This document shows, one piece after another, positions 37,411 to 46,120 of a stretch of 50,758 nucleotides of DNA. The notes beneath the pieces were generated by a model that was not told the DNA's origin, searched no databases, and was given only the letters and a program-made list of their open reading frames with translations. The position numbers and the translations under genes are program-made. Every line of letters starts with the position of its first letter. Positions within the stretch are counted from its first letter, which is position 1. The DNA comes from CAZESS01 sp964414415 (lineage in GTDB: Archaea > Thermoplasmatota > E2 > UBA202 > DSCA01), in the NCBI GenBank assembly GCA_964414415.1, contig CAYPWJ010000010.1, positions 1 through 50,758 of the forward strand, given 5' to 3'.

Positions 37411-38799
37411 TTACTCCCAATACATTACGGGCGTGGCATCTATATCCGTGTTGACACCAGACTGTGGCGAGAACCATGCGTTACCTGAATAACGGCCTAC
37501 ATGAATACCGTTTATATCAACGAGCCACAGTGACGGTAAAATTTCTCGGTTTTTATTAAAAACCAGAGCGCCGCTATCACCGCTATCGCTTGGGTAGGTA
37601 GCAAGCATTTGGGTATAAACCCAGCCGTGAAAATCATTACCAGTCCATATTGTTACCTTGGTATCTGTCACAGTTCCATCAACCAGTCCAGACGTAATAC
37701 CCGACATGTAAACGTGCTGTCCTTCTGAAGGGTCAAAATTTCCCTGAACCATACCAGTACTGCCGCTTGAATAGAGATAAATATATCCGCTGGTATTGCA
37801 ATATCCATACCCTTCCGTTTTTACGAAAGCAGAATCGGAATACACATTTTGCTGGCTGGCATCAACGATATATCCGGTTAAATATCCTGATGTTGGCTGC
37901 CACATAGCATAATTTATGGGTGTTGGTTTGGGACCGGCACAGAGATGCCCTGATACCACATAGCCTCTATCTCCGTTCCTTTCAGCGGAGTAACTGATTG
38001 TAGATGTATGGGTATATCCGTAAGGGTCTGGGTTTTGACATTGGATGCCTCCCCGTATTGGGCGGAATTGCTCGTCTCGTGCATCCAAAATCAATGAATC
38101 CTCATCAACCTCTTCGAATACCACTGGCACATCCTCCATGCCTTCCAGGCGTGCCGCTCGTTCAAAGAGCCCGTAGACCTCGTCCATCACGGCTTCTTTT
38201 GCCGTGCAGTTTTCAGCTATTCCCACCACATGGTACCCAGATGTAACGCCGTAGGTGCGCACCTCGTCGGGAACGTCACCGGCTTGATGTATCTCGTCTA
38301 TCCGGTCGTTTGTCCGGCTGAGCGTGTCTATCCAGTCCCATCGTTCCTCCTGCGTGTCGAACGCCGGGATGTCCCCGTAGACGGCGACTGTCGACGGTTC
38401 TTGTCGTGCAGCATCCAGCGTTTCCGGGCCAAACGTGAGTTCTGGCTTCGGCGGCCGTGTGGAGCGGGAACAGGGAAGCTGGTCCAGCACGTGCTTTAAT
38501 GCCTCTGGTCCGCCCGCGGTCGTCTGCTGCACCATGTTTTTAAGAAATGCGATGCCTTCGCTCTCGCTCATGTTCGCCCATTGCAGGAACCCATCGGCGA
38601 TATCACGGCGGTACACCGGGGAAACGTTTTCTCTGGACAGCATGTCCCTGTCTGTTCCCAACGCTTCCATAAAATCAATCATCTCATCCCGGATCAGGAT
38701 CGGGTCTTCATCTGCCGGTTCATGCCCGGCGGCTGAAACCACCGAGCCGAAAACCAGCACTGCAAACGCCACACCCGTTGCCAGGGTTTTATAGTTCAT
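37411..38799 (-). CDS. Secreted chymotrypsin-like (S1) serine protease with pro-region
   Basis: A 462-residue exported protein. The signal peptide (residues about 5-24) is followed by a pro-region of about 220 residues. A trypsin-fold domain of the alpha-lytic/streptogrisin type comes next. The catalytic triad can be read as H285 in VVSGHLC, D322 in YSDSAFV and S409 in SGDSGALVF. Cysteines near the His (C254, C287, C334) may form disulfides. ATG 38799 has GAGGTGG 8 nt upstream. The promoter carries the shared palindrome-TATA element at 38871-38908. Likely role: extracellular protein breakdown. Confidence 0.78.
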   Translation of the reverse strand: MNYKTLATGVAFAVLVFGSVVSAAGHEPADEDPILIRDEMIDFMEALGTDRDMLSRENVSPVYRRDIADGFLQWANMSESEGIAFLKNMVQQTTAGGPEALKHVLDQLPCSRSTRPPKPELTFGPETLDAARQEPSTVAVYGDIPAFDTQEERWDWIDTLSRTNDRIDEIHQAGDVPDEVRTYGVTSGYHVVGIAENCTAKEAVMDEVYGLFERAARLEGMEDVPVVFEEVDEDSLILDARDEQFRPIRGGIQCQNPDPYGYTHTSTISYSAERNGDRGYVVSGHLCAGPKPTPINYAMWQPTSGYLTGYIVDASQQNVYSDSAFVKTEGYGYCNTSGYIYLYSSGSTGMVQGNFDPSEGQHVYMSGITSGLVDGTVTDTKVTIWTGNDFHGWVYTQMLATYPSDSGDSGALVFNKNREILPSLWLVDINGIHVGRYSGNAWFSPQSGVNTDIDATPVMYWE

Positions 38800-38865
38800 A
38801 TATAGCCACCTCGTTTTGTTTCACGGCCAAGGGATGTATCCCTCGCCACTAGCTCTATCAGACAG

Positions 38866-40405
38866 CATTTTATATACCTCCCGAAAGTGTTCGGGCGCGA
38901 CCGAACACAATGCGAAGGTATATCAAATAGCCAGGCAGATATCAAGCAGCAAAAGTCCAAGAACTGTGGCACAGTAAATCAAATGCCAAAGTTGTAGATC
39001 CATATAGGCCAGACGTGGTCGACGGCTATACCGCTGGCGCCGCCGTAACGGCCGGCGACGGTTATCTCGGCGGGCTGCCACACGACAATGACAGGCTCAT
39101 CCCATGTCCAGGTGTAGGGCGGCTCGGAGAGCACCCTCCGCGGCCTGTGCTCGTAGCTTTCCACGGTGACATAGAATGCGACACTGTCAATCCTGGATTC
39201 ATCGCTCACCTCTGCCTCGACCGTGATTTTACCGAAAATGATGGTTCTCTCCGTGGGCAGTATCTCCCGGTCGAACAGGTAGAGGTACTGTTCCCTTGGC
39301 CGCGTGATGGTGAGCTGCGGCGGCGGCGTATCATCGCATTTCACTATCCACGCGTTGCGGTCGAAGGGCTCTGTATAGGTTTTCCCTGCCGCTACATAAT
39401 AATATCCGTCGACGGCTACCAGGGCATCCGCTCCTTCTCTGACTGGTCCTCCCAGTTTTTTGGTCCACAGTTCGTTGCCTTGCTCGTCGACTCGTACCAG
39501 CCACGCATCGGATCCTCCGACGCTGATGACGGACTGTGTCCCGGTGAGCACGTAGCCGTCGTCCACCCGGTCGAAGTCCCACACGTGTTCCAGTCCATTG
39601 CCGTATGCTTTGCTCCACTGCTGGTGTCCCTGTTCGTCAACCTTTATCAGGAAGGCCTGGCCGCCCATGGGGGTGTACTCCGTGCGGCCCGCCAGCACAT
39701 AACCATCGTCTGCCCGGGCTACAAATGAGCGTGTCTCAAACTGGCCCCATCCGTAGGTTCTGTTCCACTGTTCGACACCGTTTTCGTCTACCTTGATAAG
39801 CCAAGCGTCTCTCCCGCCATTGGTTTCATATGAATAGCTCATCCCGGAGATCACGTAGCCGTCGTCGGTCTGCAGGACGTCGTCACCATAGTCGGTGTAG
39901 GCTCCACCGAACGTCCGGTTCCACATTTCGTTACCCTGCCAGTCGACTTTGACCAGCCAGACATTTGAATCGTGATCGTCGCCCGGGGATCTGATGTTCC
40001 CGACCATCAGGTAGCCATCTCCCGTATTTATCACCTTATTGATATTGTCTAGGTCTCTGCCGTCGTAGGTTTTGTTCCACAGCATGTTTCCCTCATGGTC
40101 GACCTTGATGAGCCAGAAATCTCCTCTATCCGCTGCCAGGGACTCCGTGTATCCGCCTATCAGGTAACCGTCCTCTGCCTCCACGACGCTCTGCGCGACA
40201 TCGTATCCCCACCCGCCAAAGGTTTTGTTCACCAGCTCGTTGCCATTTTTGTCTATTTTGAGGAACCAGGCATCACAGGTATCCGGGCCATGACCGAAAG
40301 ACCAGGTTCGCCCTGCGAGGATAAAACACCCATCCAAGGTGTATTGTATATCACACAAATCATCCGCATGTTTCCCTCCGAATTCCCTGTTCCATTCTCC
40401 GTTGT
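38866..40405. repeat. 1540-bp direct duplication, copy 1
   Basis: These bases match 42194-43733 at a constant offset of 3328, with no difference seen by eye. The copy covers the promoter/operator of the downstream protease gene and all of propeller C except its first roughly 55 codons. Flanks on both sides are unrelated. Confidence 0.9.
38871..38908 (-). promoter_or_regulatory. Shared palindrome-TATA element, protease promoter
   Basis: The plus strand shows TATATA (38871-38876), then CCCGAAAGTGTTCGGG (38880-38895), a 6-bp palindrome with a 4-nt centre. A distal half-site CCGAACAC follows at 38901-38908. On the coding strand the order is half-site, palindrome, TATA. A short hairpin AGGGAT/ATCCCT lies in the leader near 38829-38844. 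Confidence 0.7.
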
Positions 40406-40574
40406 CAGCCAATGCCTGCATACCGCCATTGATGTCTGCATCGGGGCTGCTGCCGGACCCTATTTCATGGGTGGCTGCAGCACCACCATAACATTGCGGA
40501 ACGGCTCCTGTAGACCCGATTGCCGTGCACAGCAACAGAAAAACTACTATTAAGGAATGTCCTTTGTCATGCAT
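38979..40574 (-). CDS. Secreted beta-propeller protein C with C-terminal Ig-like domain
   Basis: A 531-residue exported protein. It starts MHDKGHSLIVVFLLLCTAIG and has a linker of about 30 residues before NGEWNREFGGKHADD. From there to the stop it is identical in DNA and protein to propeller D. Seven or so repeats end in NKTFGGW, NRTFGGA or NRTYGW. The Ig-like domain has YLYLFDREILP and EPPYTWTWD. The start at 40574 (ATG) lies about 26-38 bp after the TATATATATAAAAG box; an in-frame TTG at 40589 is less likely. A variant of the shared palindrome sits just upstream of the TATA box. Confidence 0.78.
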   Translation of the reverse strand: MHDKGHSLIVVFLLLCTAIGSTGAVPQCYGGAAATHEIGSGSSPDADINGGMQALADNGEWNREFGGKHADDLCDIQYTLDGCFILAGRTWSFGHGPDTCDAWFLKIDKNGNELVNKTFGGWGYDVAQSVVEAEDGYLIGGYTESLAADRGDFWLIKVDHEGNMLWNKTYDGRDLDNINKVINTGDGYLMVGNIRSPGDDHDSNVWLVKVDWQGNEMWNRTFGGAYTDYGDDVLQTDDGYVISGMSYSYETNGGRDAWLIKVDENGVEQWNRTYGWGQFETRSFVARADDGYVLAGRTEYTPMGGQAFLIKVDEQGHQQWSKAYGNGLEHVWDFDRVDDGYVLTGTQSVISVGGSDAWLVRVDEQGNELWTKKLGGPVREGADALVAVDGYYYVAAGKTYTEPFDRNAWIVKCDDTPPPQLTITRPREQYLYLFDREILPTERTIIFGKITVEAEVSDESRIDSVAFYVTVESYEHRPRRVLSEPPYTWTWDEPVIVVWQPAEITVAGRYGGASGIAVDHVWPIWIYNFGI

Positions 40575-40599
40575 TTTTTCCGACAGCAAATATAATGAA

Positions 40600-40634
40600 A
40601 TCTTTTATATATATCCATCGAAAGTGTTCGATGG
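40600..40634 (-). promoter_or_regulatory. Variant palindrome-TATA element, propeller C promoter
   Basis: TTTTATATATAT (about 40603-40614) is followed on the plus strand by CCATCGAAAGTGTTCGATGG (40615-40634), an 8-bp palindrome around AGTG. The core CGAAAGTGTTCG is shared with the other sites, while outer bases changed on both arms together (CCATCG/CGATGG against CCCG/CGGG). Confidence 0.65.
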
Positions 40635-40678
40635 TCGTCCAACGGAATCGGAAGATATTCATCGGAAATTATGTGTTG

Positions 40679-41593
40679 TCAGGGAAGTTTCACGTCGGCG
40701 CCGATGAGGCTGCAGTAGATGGCGTCCTCTATCCACGGTTTCTGGAAGGCAAGCATGTCAAGCTCAAATATCCATCTCCCGCTTTCGCCGACAATGGTTC
40801 CGAAGTTCCAGGCGACGAGACCCGGTATTTGCAGGAGGATGCCGGTTGTGGTGTCTCCGTCCGGCGTGGTGTATCTCAGTCGTTCGATGGCGTAGCCCAT
40901 GAAGGAGGAAAACCACCATCCGAAAAACGTGTGTTCCACGTCAACGGTTTTCTCGCCGTTTGCCACAGAGACGAAATGAGGAAATCTGACGTTTACGTTT
41001 CCCCAGAACGCTTCGGAGGAATACAGGAACGTGTCGTTTCCCTCGGTGCTGCCGGCGAACACGACGTCGTCGGTCGTGTTTATCCTGACCTCTATCTCTA
41101 CATCCACGGCCGGGGCGGTCATGGCCACCAGATACCAGGGAGTCGCTGAAAGCGATATATTCCACCGGGTGAACACTCCCCCACAGGTGCTATTATCATA
41201 GGTGAGAGTGTTATAGGTATAGTTAAAGGGGCCCACACTGGCATGGAAAAACCGATCCGACTCATTGTGCTGAATAATTCGATGTGACCACATGTAATGA
41301 TAGGTAGTGAAATTCGTCAGGATAAAACCGCGGACGTTTTCCCGTGCGTGGACGATGTCGCCGGAGATGTTGACGCGCAATTCCTTGATTTCTGCGGGTG
41401 AGGACGGCAGCAGCTTCACTGCATACCATGAGCTGTCATTGACCGTCCTGTCGTGAAAGGAGTTACCTCTCATGGCGGAGCTGTTTGAGAGCCTATCTTC
41501 TGGAACAGAGATAGAAGAGGTAGAATCATTTCGCGGGATGACAATAACTCCCAGCAGCAACATTCCCAACAGGATTGCCAATATTTTTTTCAT
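40679..41593 (-). CDS. Secreted protein of unknown family
   Basis: A 304-residue exported protein with signal peptide MKKILAILLGMLLLGVIVIP. The mature part is beta-rich with many N-x-S/T sites (NDSSW, NISGD, NTTDD) and few Cys. I do not recognise a fold. Its last residues, CSLIGADVKLP, recur in a gene remnant at 46121-46210. ATG 41593 has GGTGA upstream; the frame to 41602 begins with GTG. It lies between CARDB protein A and propeller C on the same strand. Confidence 0.6.
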   Translation of the reverse strand: MKKILAILLGMLLLGVIVIPRNDSTSSISVPEDRLSNSSAMRGNSFHDRTVNDSSWYAVKLLPSSPAEIKELRVNISGDIVHARENVRGFILTNFTTYHYMWSHRIIQHNESDRFFHASVGPFNYTYNTLTYDNSTCGGVFTRWNISLSATPWYLVAMTAPAVDVEIEVRINTTDDVVFAGSTEGNDTFLYSSEAFWGNVNVRFPHFVSVANGEKTVDVEHTFFGWWFSSFMGYAIERLRYTTPDGDTTTGILLQIPGLVAWNFGTIVGESGRWIFELDMLAFQKPWIEDAIYCSLIGADVKLP

Positions 41594-41665
41594 ATAGGTC
41601 ACCGTCTTTAGTCCTGCATTTTAAATAAATATAGAGGGAAAAGAGTACTTATGGTTTTTGTCTGT

Positions 41666-42094
41666 TTAGTTGTTTTTCAGCCAGAAATAAAGAGTTTCCG
41701 TATTTTCGTTGTTCCCCTCGTTACTTTCGTCTATGTCGTCTAGGTAGTCGGTATCGACGATGATATCATGGAAGCCCCGAGCAGAGAACGTATCGGAATA
41801 GACATATTTCCATTCTCCGGCATCAAGACTCGTAATGGTGTCGGTGCCTATGCAATACGATTTATCATCCAGGTAGAATGCGGTTTTGAAATGTGCGGTT
41901 ACGTCGACAGTGCCGATATTGCGGACTTTTGCTCGTACGCCTCTACCATCTGAGATGAAATATTTTTCCACGCTTCCATCGACCACTATGAGATCCGGCT
42001 TATGGGTAGCACTTTCAGCAGGTTGCACTAGTGCTCCGAGCAATATCGTCGTTACCATCAATCCAGCCATTGCCACGATTGCTATCTTTTTCAT
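41666..42094 (-). CDS. Secreted CARDB-domain protein A
   Basis: A 142-residue exported protein. The signal peptide is AIVAMAGLMVTTILLGALVQPAESA. One CARDB-like adhesion domain follows: PDLIVVDGSVEK, VRNIGTVDVTAHFKTAFYLDD, then the typical VDTDYLDDIDESNEGNNENT end. Such domains are beta-sandwiches found in surface proteins. ATG 42094 has GAGGG a few bases upstream; the frame up to 42238 is the transcribed leader and promoter. A paralogue is at 50164-50583. Expression is probably set by the shared element and leader at 42095-42236. Confidence 0.78.
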   Translation of the reverse strand: MKKIAIVAMAGLMVTTILLGALVQPAESATHKPDLIVVDGSVEKYFISDGRGVRAKVRNIGTVDVTAHFKTAFYLDDKSYCIGTDTITSLDAGEWKYVYSDTFSARGFHDIIVDTDYLDDIDESNEGNNENTETLYFWLKNN

Positions 42095-42193
42095 TTTCCC
42101 TCTTTTTTCGACCCTCTCCGGAAGGGTTCTTTTCTCGTTCCGCCGAAGCCGTTTCTTTCTCCATCTCCAAGTCCCTGCAACTACATCTGACAA
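42095..42193 (-). promoter_or_regulatory. Conserved structured leader, copy L1 (CARDB A)
   Basis: About 100 nt between TATA and ATG are shared with L2, L3 and L4, including a long conserved block around 42160-42188. The hairpin ACCCT/AGGGT (42111-42127, loop holding CCGGA) matches L4 and is replaced by differently paired bases in L2. Confidence 0.6.
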
Positions 42194-43733
42194 CATTTTA
42201 TATACCTCCCGAAAGTGTTCGGGCGCGACCGAACACAATGCGAAGGTATATCAAATAGCCAGGCAGATATCAAGCAGCAAAAGTCCAAGAACTGTGGCAC
42301 AGTAAATCAAATGCCAAAGTTGTAGATCCATATAGGCCAGACGTGGTCGACGGCTATACCGCTGGCGCCGCCGTAACGGCCGGCGACGGTTATCTCGGCG
42401 GGCTGCCACACGACAATGACAGGCTCATCCCATGTCCAGGTGTAGGGCGGCTCGGAGAGCACCCTCCGCGGCCTGTGCTCGTAGCTTTCCACGGTGACAT
42501 AGAATGCGACACTGTCAATCCTGGATTCATCGCTCACCTCTGCCTCGACCGTGATTTTACCGAAAATGATGGTTCTCTCCGTGGGCAGTATCTCCCGGTC
42601 GAACAGGTAGAGGTACTGTTCCCTTGGCCGCGTGATGGTGAGCTGCGGCGGCGGCGTATCATCGCATTTCACTATCCACGCGTTGCGGTCGAAGGGCTCT
42701 GTATAGGTTTTCCCTGCCGCTACATAATAATATCCGTCGACGGCTACCAGGGCATCCGCTCCTTCTCTGACTGGTCCTCCCAGTTTTTTGGTCCACAGTT
42801 CGTTGCCTTGCTCGTCGACTCGTACCAGCCACGCATCGGATCCTCCGACGCTGATGACGGACTGTGTCCCGGTGAGCACGTAGCCGTCGTCCACCCGGTC
42901 GAAGTCCCACACGTGTTCCAGTCCATTGCCGTATGCTTTGCTCCACTGCTGGTGTCCCTGTTCGTCAACCTTTATCAGGAAGGCCTGGCCGCCCATGGGG
43001 GTGTACTCCGTGCGGCCCGCCAGCACATAACCATCGTCTGCCCGGGCTACAAATGAGCGTGTCTCAAACTGGCCCCATCCGTAGGTTCTGTTCCACTGTT
43101 CGACACCGTTTTCGTCTACCTTGATAAGCCAAGCGTCTCTCCCGCCATTGGTTTCATATGAATAGCTCATCCCGGAGATCACGTAGCCGTCGTCGGTCTG
43201 CAGGACGTCGTCACCATAGTCGGTGTAGGCTCCACCGAACGTCCGGTTCCACATTTCGTTACCCTGCCAGTCGACTTTGACCAGCCAGACATTTGAATCG
43301 TGATCGTCGCCCGGGGATCTGATGTTCCCGACCATCAGGTAGCCATCTCCCGTATTTATCACCTTATTGATATTGTCTAGGTCTCTGCCGTCGTAGGTTT
43401 TGTTCCACAGCATGTTTCCCTCATGGTCGACCTTGATGAGCCAGAAATCTCCTCTATCCGCTGCCAGGGACTCCGTGTATCCGCCTATCAGGTAACCGTC
43501 CTCTGCCTCCACGACGCTCTGCGCGACATCGTATCCCCACCCGCCAAAGGTTTTGTTCACCAGCTCGTTGCCATTTTTGTCTATTTTGAGGAACCAGGCA
43601 TCACAGGTATCCGGGCCATGACCGAAAGACCAGGTTCGCCCTGCGAGGATAAAACACCCATCCAAGGTGTATTGTATATCACACAAATCATCCGCATGTT
43701 TCCCTCCGAATTCCCTGTTCCATTCTCCGTTGT
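42194..43733. repeat. 1540-bp direct duplication, copy 2
   Basis: Second copy of 38866-40405, the same in every line I compared. Here it covers the CARDB A promoter/operator and propeller D from its NGEWNREFGG segment to the stop. One base before the copy differs (A42193 against G38865) and similarity then fades into the leader. Confidence 0.9.
42199..42236 (-). promoter_or_regulatory. Shared palindrome-TATA element, CARDB A promoter
   Basis: TATATA (42199-42204), palindrome CCCGAAAGTGTTCGGG (42208-42223) and distal half-site CCGAACAC (42229-42236). It is identical to the protease promoter because it lies inside the duplication. Confidence 0.7.
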
Positions 43734-43845
43734 TTCCCTTGTTCTCTGTGGAGGGTATGGTATGGATACTGTTTGAGGAAACAAGGATCAATGGTATCGA
43801 GATGCAGAGTAAAGCGGTGAATATTTTTTTCATCGTATCGCTCAT
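42307..43845 (-). CDS. Secreted beta-propeller protein D with C-terminal Ig-like domain
   Basis: A 512-residue exported protein. The signal peptide differs from propeller C (MSDTMKKIFTALLCISIPL), but from NGEWNREFGG to the end the protein and DNA are identical. The propeller repeats and Ig-like domain are as in C. The start is ATG 43845, with 43833 possible. It follows YiiX C by 65 bp, repeating the enzyme-then-propeller order seen twice on the other side of the rRNA operon. A weak ACATATAAAA box precedes it, so it may also have its own promoter. Confidence 0.78.
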   Translation of the reverse strand: MSDTMKKIFTALLCISIPLILVSSNSIHTIPSTENKGNNGEWNREFGGKHADDLCDIQYTLDGCFILAGRTWSFGHGPDTCDAWFLKIDKNGNELVNKTFGGWGYDVAQSVVEAEDGYLIGGYTESLAADRGDFWLIKVDHEGNMLWNKTYDGRDLDNINKVINTGDGYLMVGNIRSPGDDHDSNVWLVKVDWQGNEMWNRTFGGAYTDYGDDVLQTDDGYVISGMSYSYETNGGRDAWLIKVDENGVEQWNRTYGWGQFETRSFVARADDGYVLAGRTEYTPMGGQAFLIKVDEQGHQQWSKAYGNGLEHVWDFDRVDDGYVLTGTQSVISVGGSDAWLVRVDEQGNELWTKKLGGPVREGADALVAVDGYYYVAAGKTYTEPFDRNAWIVKCDDTPPPQLTITRPREQYLYLFDREILPTERTIIFGKITVEAEVSDESRIDSVAFYVTVESYEHRPRRVLSEPPYTWTWDEPVIVVWQPAEITVAGRYGGASGIAVDHVWPIWIYNFGI

Positions 43846-43910
43846 TTTTATATGTATTGTTTCTATTTCAACATTTTTATTAAATAAAGGGGAAAGGGAA
43901 CCCTTTGTTT

Positions 43911-44597
43911 TCAGGGCCCATAGAAGTTAATCTGGTTGCTGTTGCCGATTTCGTTGGGAGTGATTCGTCCGGTGTCGTCGTCAAAATCGTAGTCATCATC
44001 TACGTCATACCATGCGGCCCAGACTAACTCGGAGCAGTAATAGCCGTATCCCAACGAATACTTGTAGGTGTCGTCTACCTGTTTGGTCTTGGTCAATCCC
44101 CAGAAGGATTTGTAGTCGAACGGCCGTGGTTTATCGTCGTAGTTTCCCACTTCCCATTTGCGCTCTGCTTTATCTGCTGCAAATTTGGCAGCGTTTTCCC
44201 GCTCGGTTGGGCTGGCACCTATCACTTCTCCATATTCTCGGTCGCTATAGTTGGTGGAGTTCCATATTTCTGTCAGTGGGCTCCATTCTACTCGTCCATA
44301 GTCTTCGTTGCCTGCGTAGGATTTCTCGTGTATTGACTTGTAGTTTAACGGGTAGCATGCTCACTCCAGTTTTGTCCAATTTTCAAAGTGGGGGTTGGCC
44401 TCTAGTATGTCACCGCCGCCGTCATACAGTGCGGCGTGGTCCCATCCGTAGAGGTCAAAAAATCCGCTGCTTTCCGCAACGATGACGTCTCCCCTGTTGT
44501 CTGGCGCTGGTGGAGACGCTGAAACCATTGGGAGCAGCGACATGCTTACGCTCAATAATCCCGCAAATAGAACAGCGGTCAATATTTTTCTTCTCAT
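43911..44597 (-). pseudogene. YiiX/C92-type papain-fold enzyme C, interrupted by in-frame TGA
   Basis: One frame of 229 codons codes for a third YiiX-type protein but has a single TGA at codon 79 (44361-44363), between ...NWTKLE and ACYPLNY... The N-terminal part has a signal peptide, GDVIVAE and the catalytic His (H54, GWDHAALY). The part after the stop keeps the Cys (C188, GYYCSELVWAAW). The frame is otherwise intact, so this is a recent nonsense change (TGG to TGA would fit), a sequencing error, or readthrough. The start at 44597 has GAGGT upstream. The promoter carries the shared element. Confidence 0.7.
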
Positions 44598-44700
44598 TTT
44601 TACCTCTTTTTACGACCTCATCCGGTGAGGTTCTTTTCTCGTTCCGCCGGAGCCGTTTCTTTCTCCATCTCCAAGTCCCTGCAACTACATCTGAAAACGT
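44598..44700 (-). promoter_or_regulatory. Conserved structured leader, copy L2 (YiiX C)
   Basis: Same leader type as L1. The hairpin here is ACCTCA/TGAGGT (44615-44631) with CCGGA in the loop, so both arms differ from L1 but still pair. A 16-codon frame (MEKETAPAEREKNLTG) at 44618-44668 begins in the conserved block and could be a leader peptide. Confidence 0.6.
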
Positions 44701-44702
44701 CT

Positions 44703-44736
44703 TATATACCTCCCGAAAGTGTTCGGGCGCGACCGA
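44703..44736 (-). promoter_or_regulatory. Shared palindrome-TATA element, YiiX C promoter
   Basis: TTATATA (about 44702-44708), palindrome CCCGAAAGTGTTCGGG (44712-44727). The distal half-site is cut to CCGAA (44732-44736), after which the sequence is unrelated. Confidence 0.65.
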
Positions 44737-44771
44737 ATGGGCCGGGGAAGAAGCTGAGGTAATGACAATTC

Positions 44772-45995
44772 TTACCCATAGAAGTAGGTGTAGAATGTCT
44801 TGAGCGGTGATGTCCAGCTCTCCCAATAACCCCATATCCATGGCCTCATGAACTTAACTTTGTAGTCGTTGTAAATGCATACTTCGTCCCTACTGATAAA
44901 GGGATAATTTCTGAGAGTATAACCTGGTTTAGCATGGTATGTATACTTTCCTACATTTTTATCTTCAGCGATGTCGTGCCACCAGGATACTAACCCTTCG
45001 CTAACATCTCCTTGGTCAATTACAGGAACGTCCGATATGCTATAGCTCCATTCCTGCGACGCCGTAATTTGAGCGCCCATTTGACCAGCTGTCACTCCAA
45101 TGTTGACAGTATTTGTCCCGACGCCCGGAGTTGTAGTTGGGTCATAATCCACAATATCTTGGATATAAGAGGCAGGATTCCAATGAACATCATGGTCGGT
45201 GTATGTATCTGCAGTTCTCCAATTACTATCATATTTGGAATATCCACCTATAGTCTGTAAATGGGCTTTTATATTGAACCAGTCGTAAGTGGAAGAACCA
45301 TCATTTTGCAGTTTAAAAACTTCACACCAGATATTAAACCGGCCTCTTGGTTCCCAGTCATCGTAGCTGTACCAACTCCAGATGTATGTAGGATTCCAGC
45401 TTCCGGTTGAAGTAGTTATCTTCTCCGGGGTTTTCTTTTTGGTATTTTTTATCCATTCGATTATCTCCTTTGCGCTGGAGACGGGGTGTTTCTTTAGATC
45501 GGTACTGACAAAATGTTGGTACCCTACATCTTTATCATCGTGATATAAGTAGGAGTTAATTGTTACTTCAAACTGTGGAATACTAACTCCCAACTTATTT
45601 CCGCTGTCTCTATTCAAATGGAGTATTAGGTTTGATAAGAAAGTCGCATTGTCTCCATAAGCAATTATGGGGGTACCATTTTGCATAGCAGATACCATCC
45701 AAGTATCCACGGCCCTTCTTTCATTAGAAGATAATGAATTCCTCCATTGACTGTCTACAAAAATTGCAGAGAAATTCTGGTTTTGTATAGTCTGAGATAT
45801 AACCACTTTACTGGCCGTTTGTACCGCGTCAGTAAACCCAGTTTCCTGAGCTAACAACAATATTGGGTTGTCCGGCATCCATATTTTTTCGGCAGCATCA
45901 TTTACTACAGGCTTTGTCGCAATTGATGAAATAGCCATAACAAACAGTAATGCGATTACCATTCCCACGCCAAATATTCTCCACTTGTTTTCCAT
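44772..45995 (-). CDS. Secreted beta-rich protein of unknown function
   Basis: A 407-residue exported protein with signal peptide IFGVGMVIALLFVMAISSIA. Residues about 40-170 contain alternating strands and helices (SKVVISQTIQNQNFSAIFVDSQW). The second half is beta-rich with many Trp and Tyr (IWSWYSYDDWEPRGRFNIW, WWHDIAEDKNVGKYTY). It resembles other uncharacterised secreted archaeal proteins; a pore-former-like beta fold is possible but unproven. ATG 45995 has GGTGG upstream; the longer frame to 46343 crosses the promoter. A variant of the shared palindrome lies at 46037-46065. Confidence 0.6.
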   Translation of the reverse strand: MENKWRIFGVGMVIALLFVMAISSIATKPVVNDAAEKIWMPDNPILLLAQETGFTDAVQTASKVVISQTIQNQNFSAIFVDSQWRNSLSSNERRAVDTWMVSAMQNGTPIIAYGDNATFLSNLILHLNRDSGNKLGVSIPQFEVTINSYLYHDDKDVGYQHFVSTDLKKHPVSSAKEIIEWIKNTKKKTPEKITTSTGSWNPTYIWSWYSYDDWEPRGRFNIWCEVFKLQNDGSSTYDWFNIKAHLQTIGGYSKYDSNWRTADTYTDHDVHWNPASYIQDIVDYDPTTTPGVGTNTVNIGVTAGQMGAQITASQEWSYSISDVPVIDQGDVSEGLVSWWHDIAEDKNVGKYTYHAKPGYTLRNYPFISRDEVCIYNDYKVKFMRPWIWGYWESWTSPLKTFYTYFYG

Positions 45996-46024
45996 TTTTA
46001 CCACCATATGCCAAACATGCCTTG

Positions 46025-46065
46025 TTTTAAAAGCTCTCCGAAAGTGTTCGGAAACGACCGAACAC
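46025..46065 (-). promoter_or_regulatory. Variant palindrome-TATA element, promoter of the 45995 gene
   Basis: TTTTAAAAGC (46025-46034), palindrome TCCGAAAGTGTTCGGA (46037-46052) and distal half-site CCGAACAC (46058-46065). The outermost palindrome pair is T-A instead of C-G, another paired change relative to the main form. Confidence 0.65.
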
Positions 46066-46120
46066 AATGCGAAGGTATTAATAACGGATAGAAAAGCGGG
46101 TTGATGCAGGCTGGCAAAAG

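Noticed and set aside
44361..44363. Selenocysteine at the TGA in YiiX C
   Set aside because: Sec use is known only from a few archaeal groups, no SECIS-like element was seen after the gene, and the codon is not at the catalytic Cys. A nonsense change is simpler.
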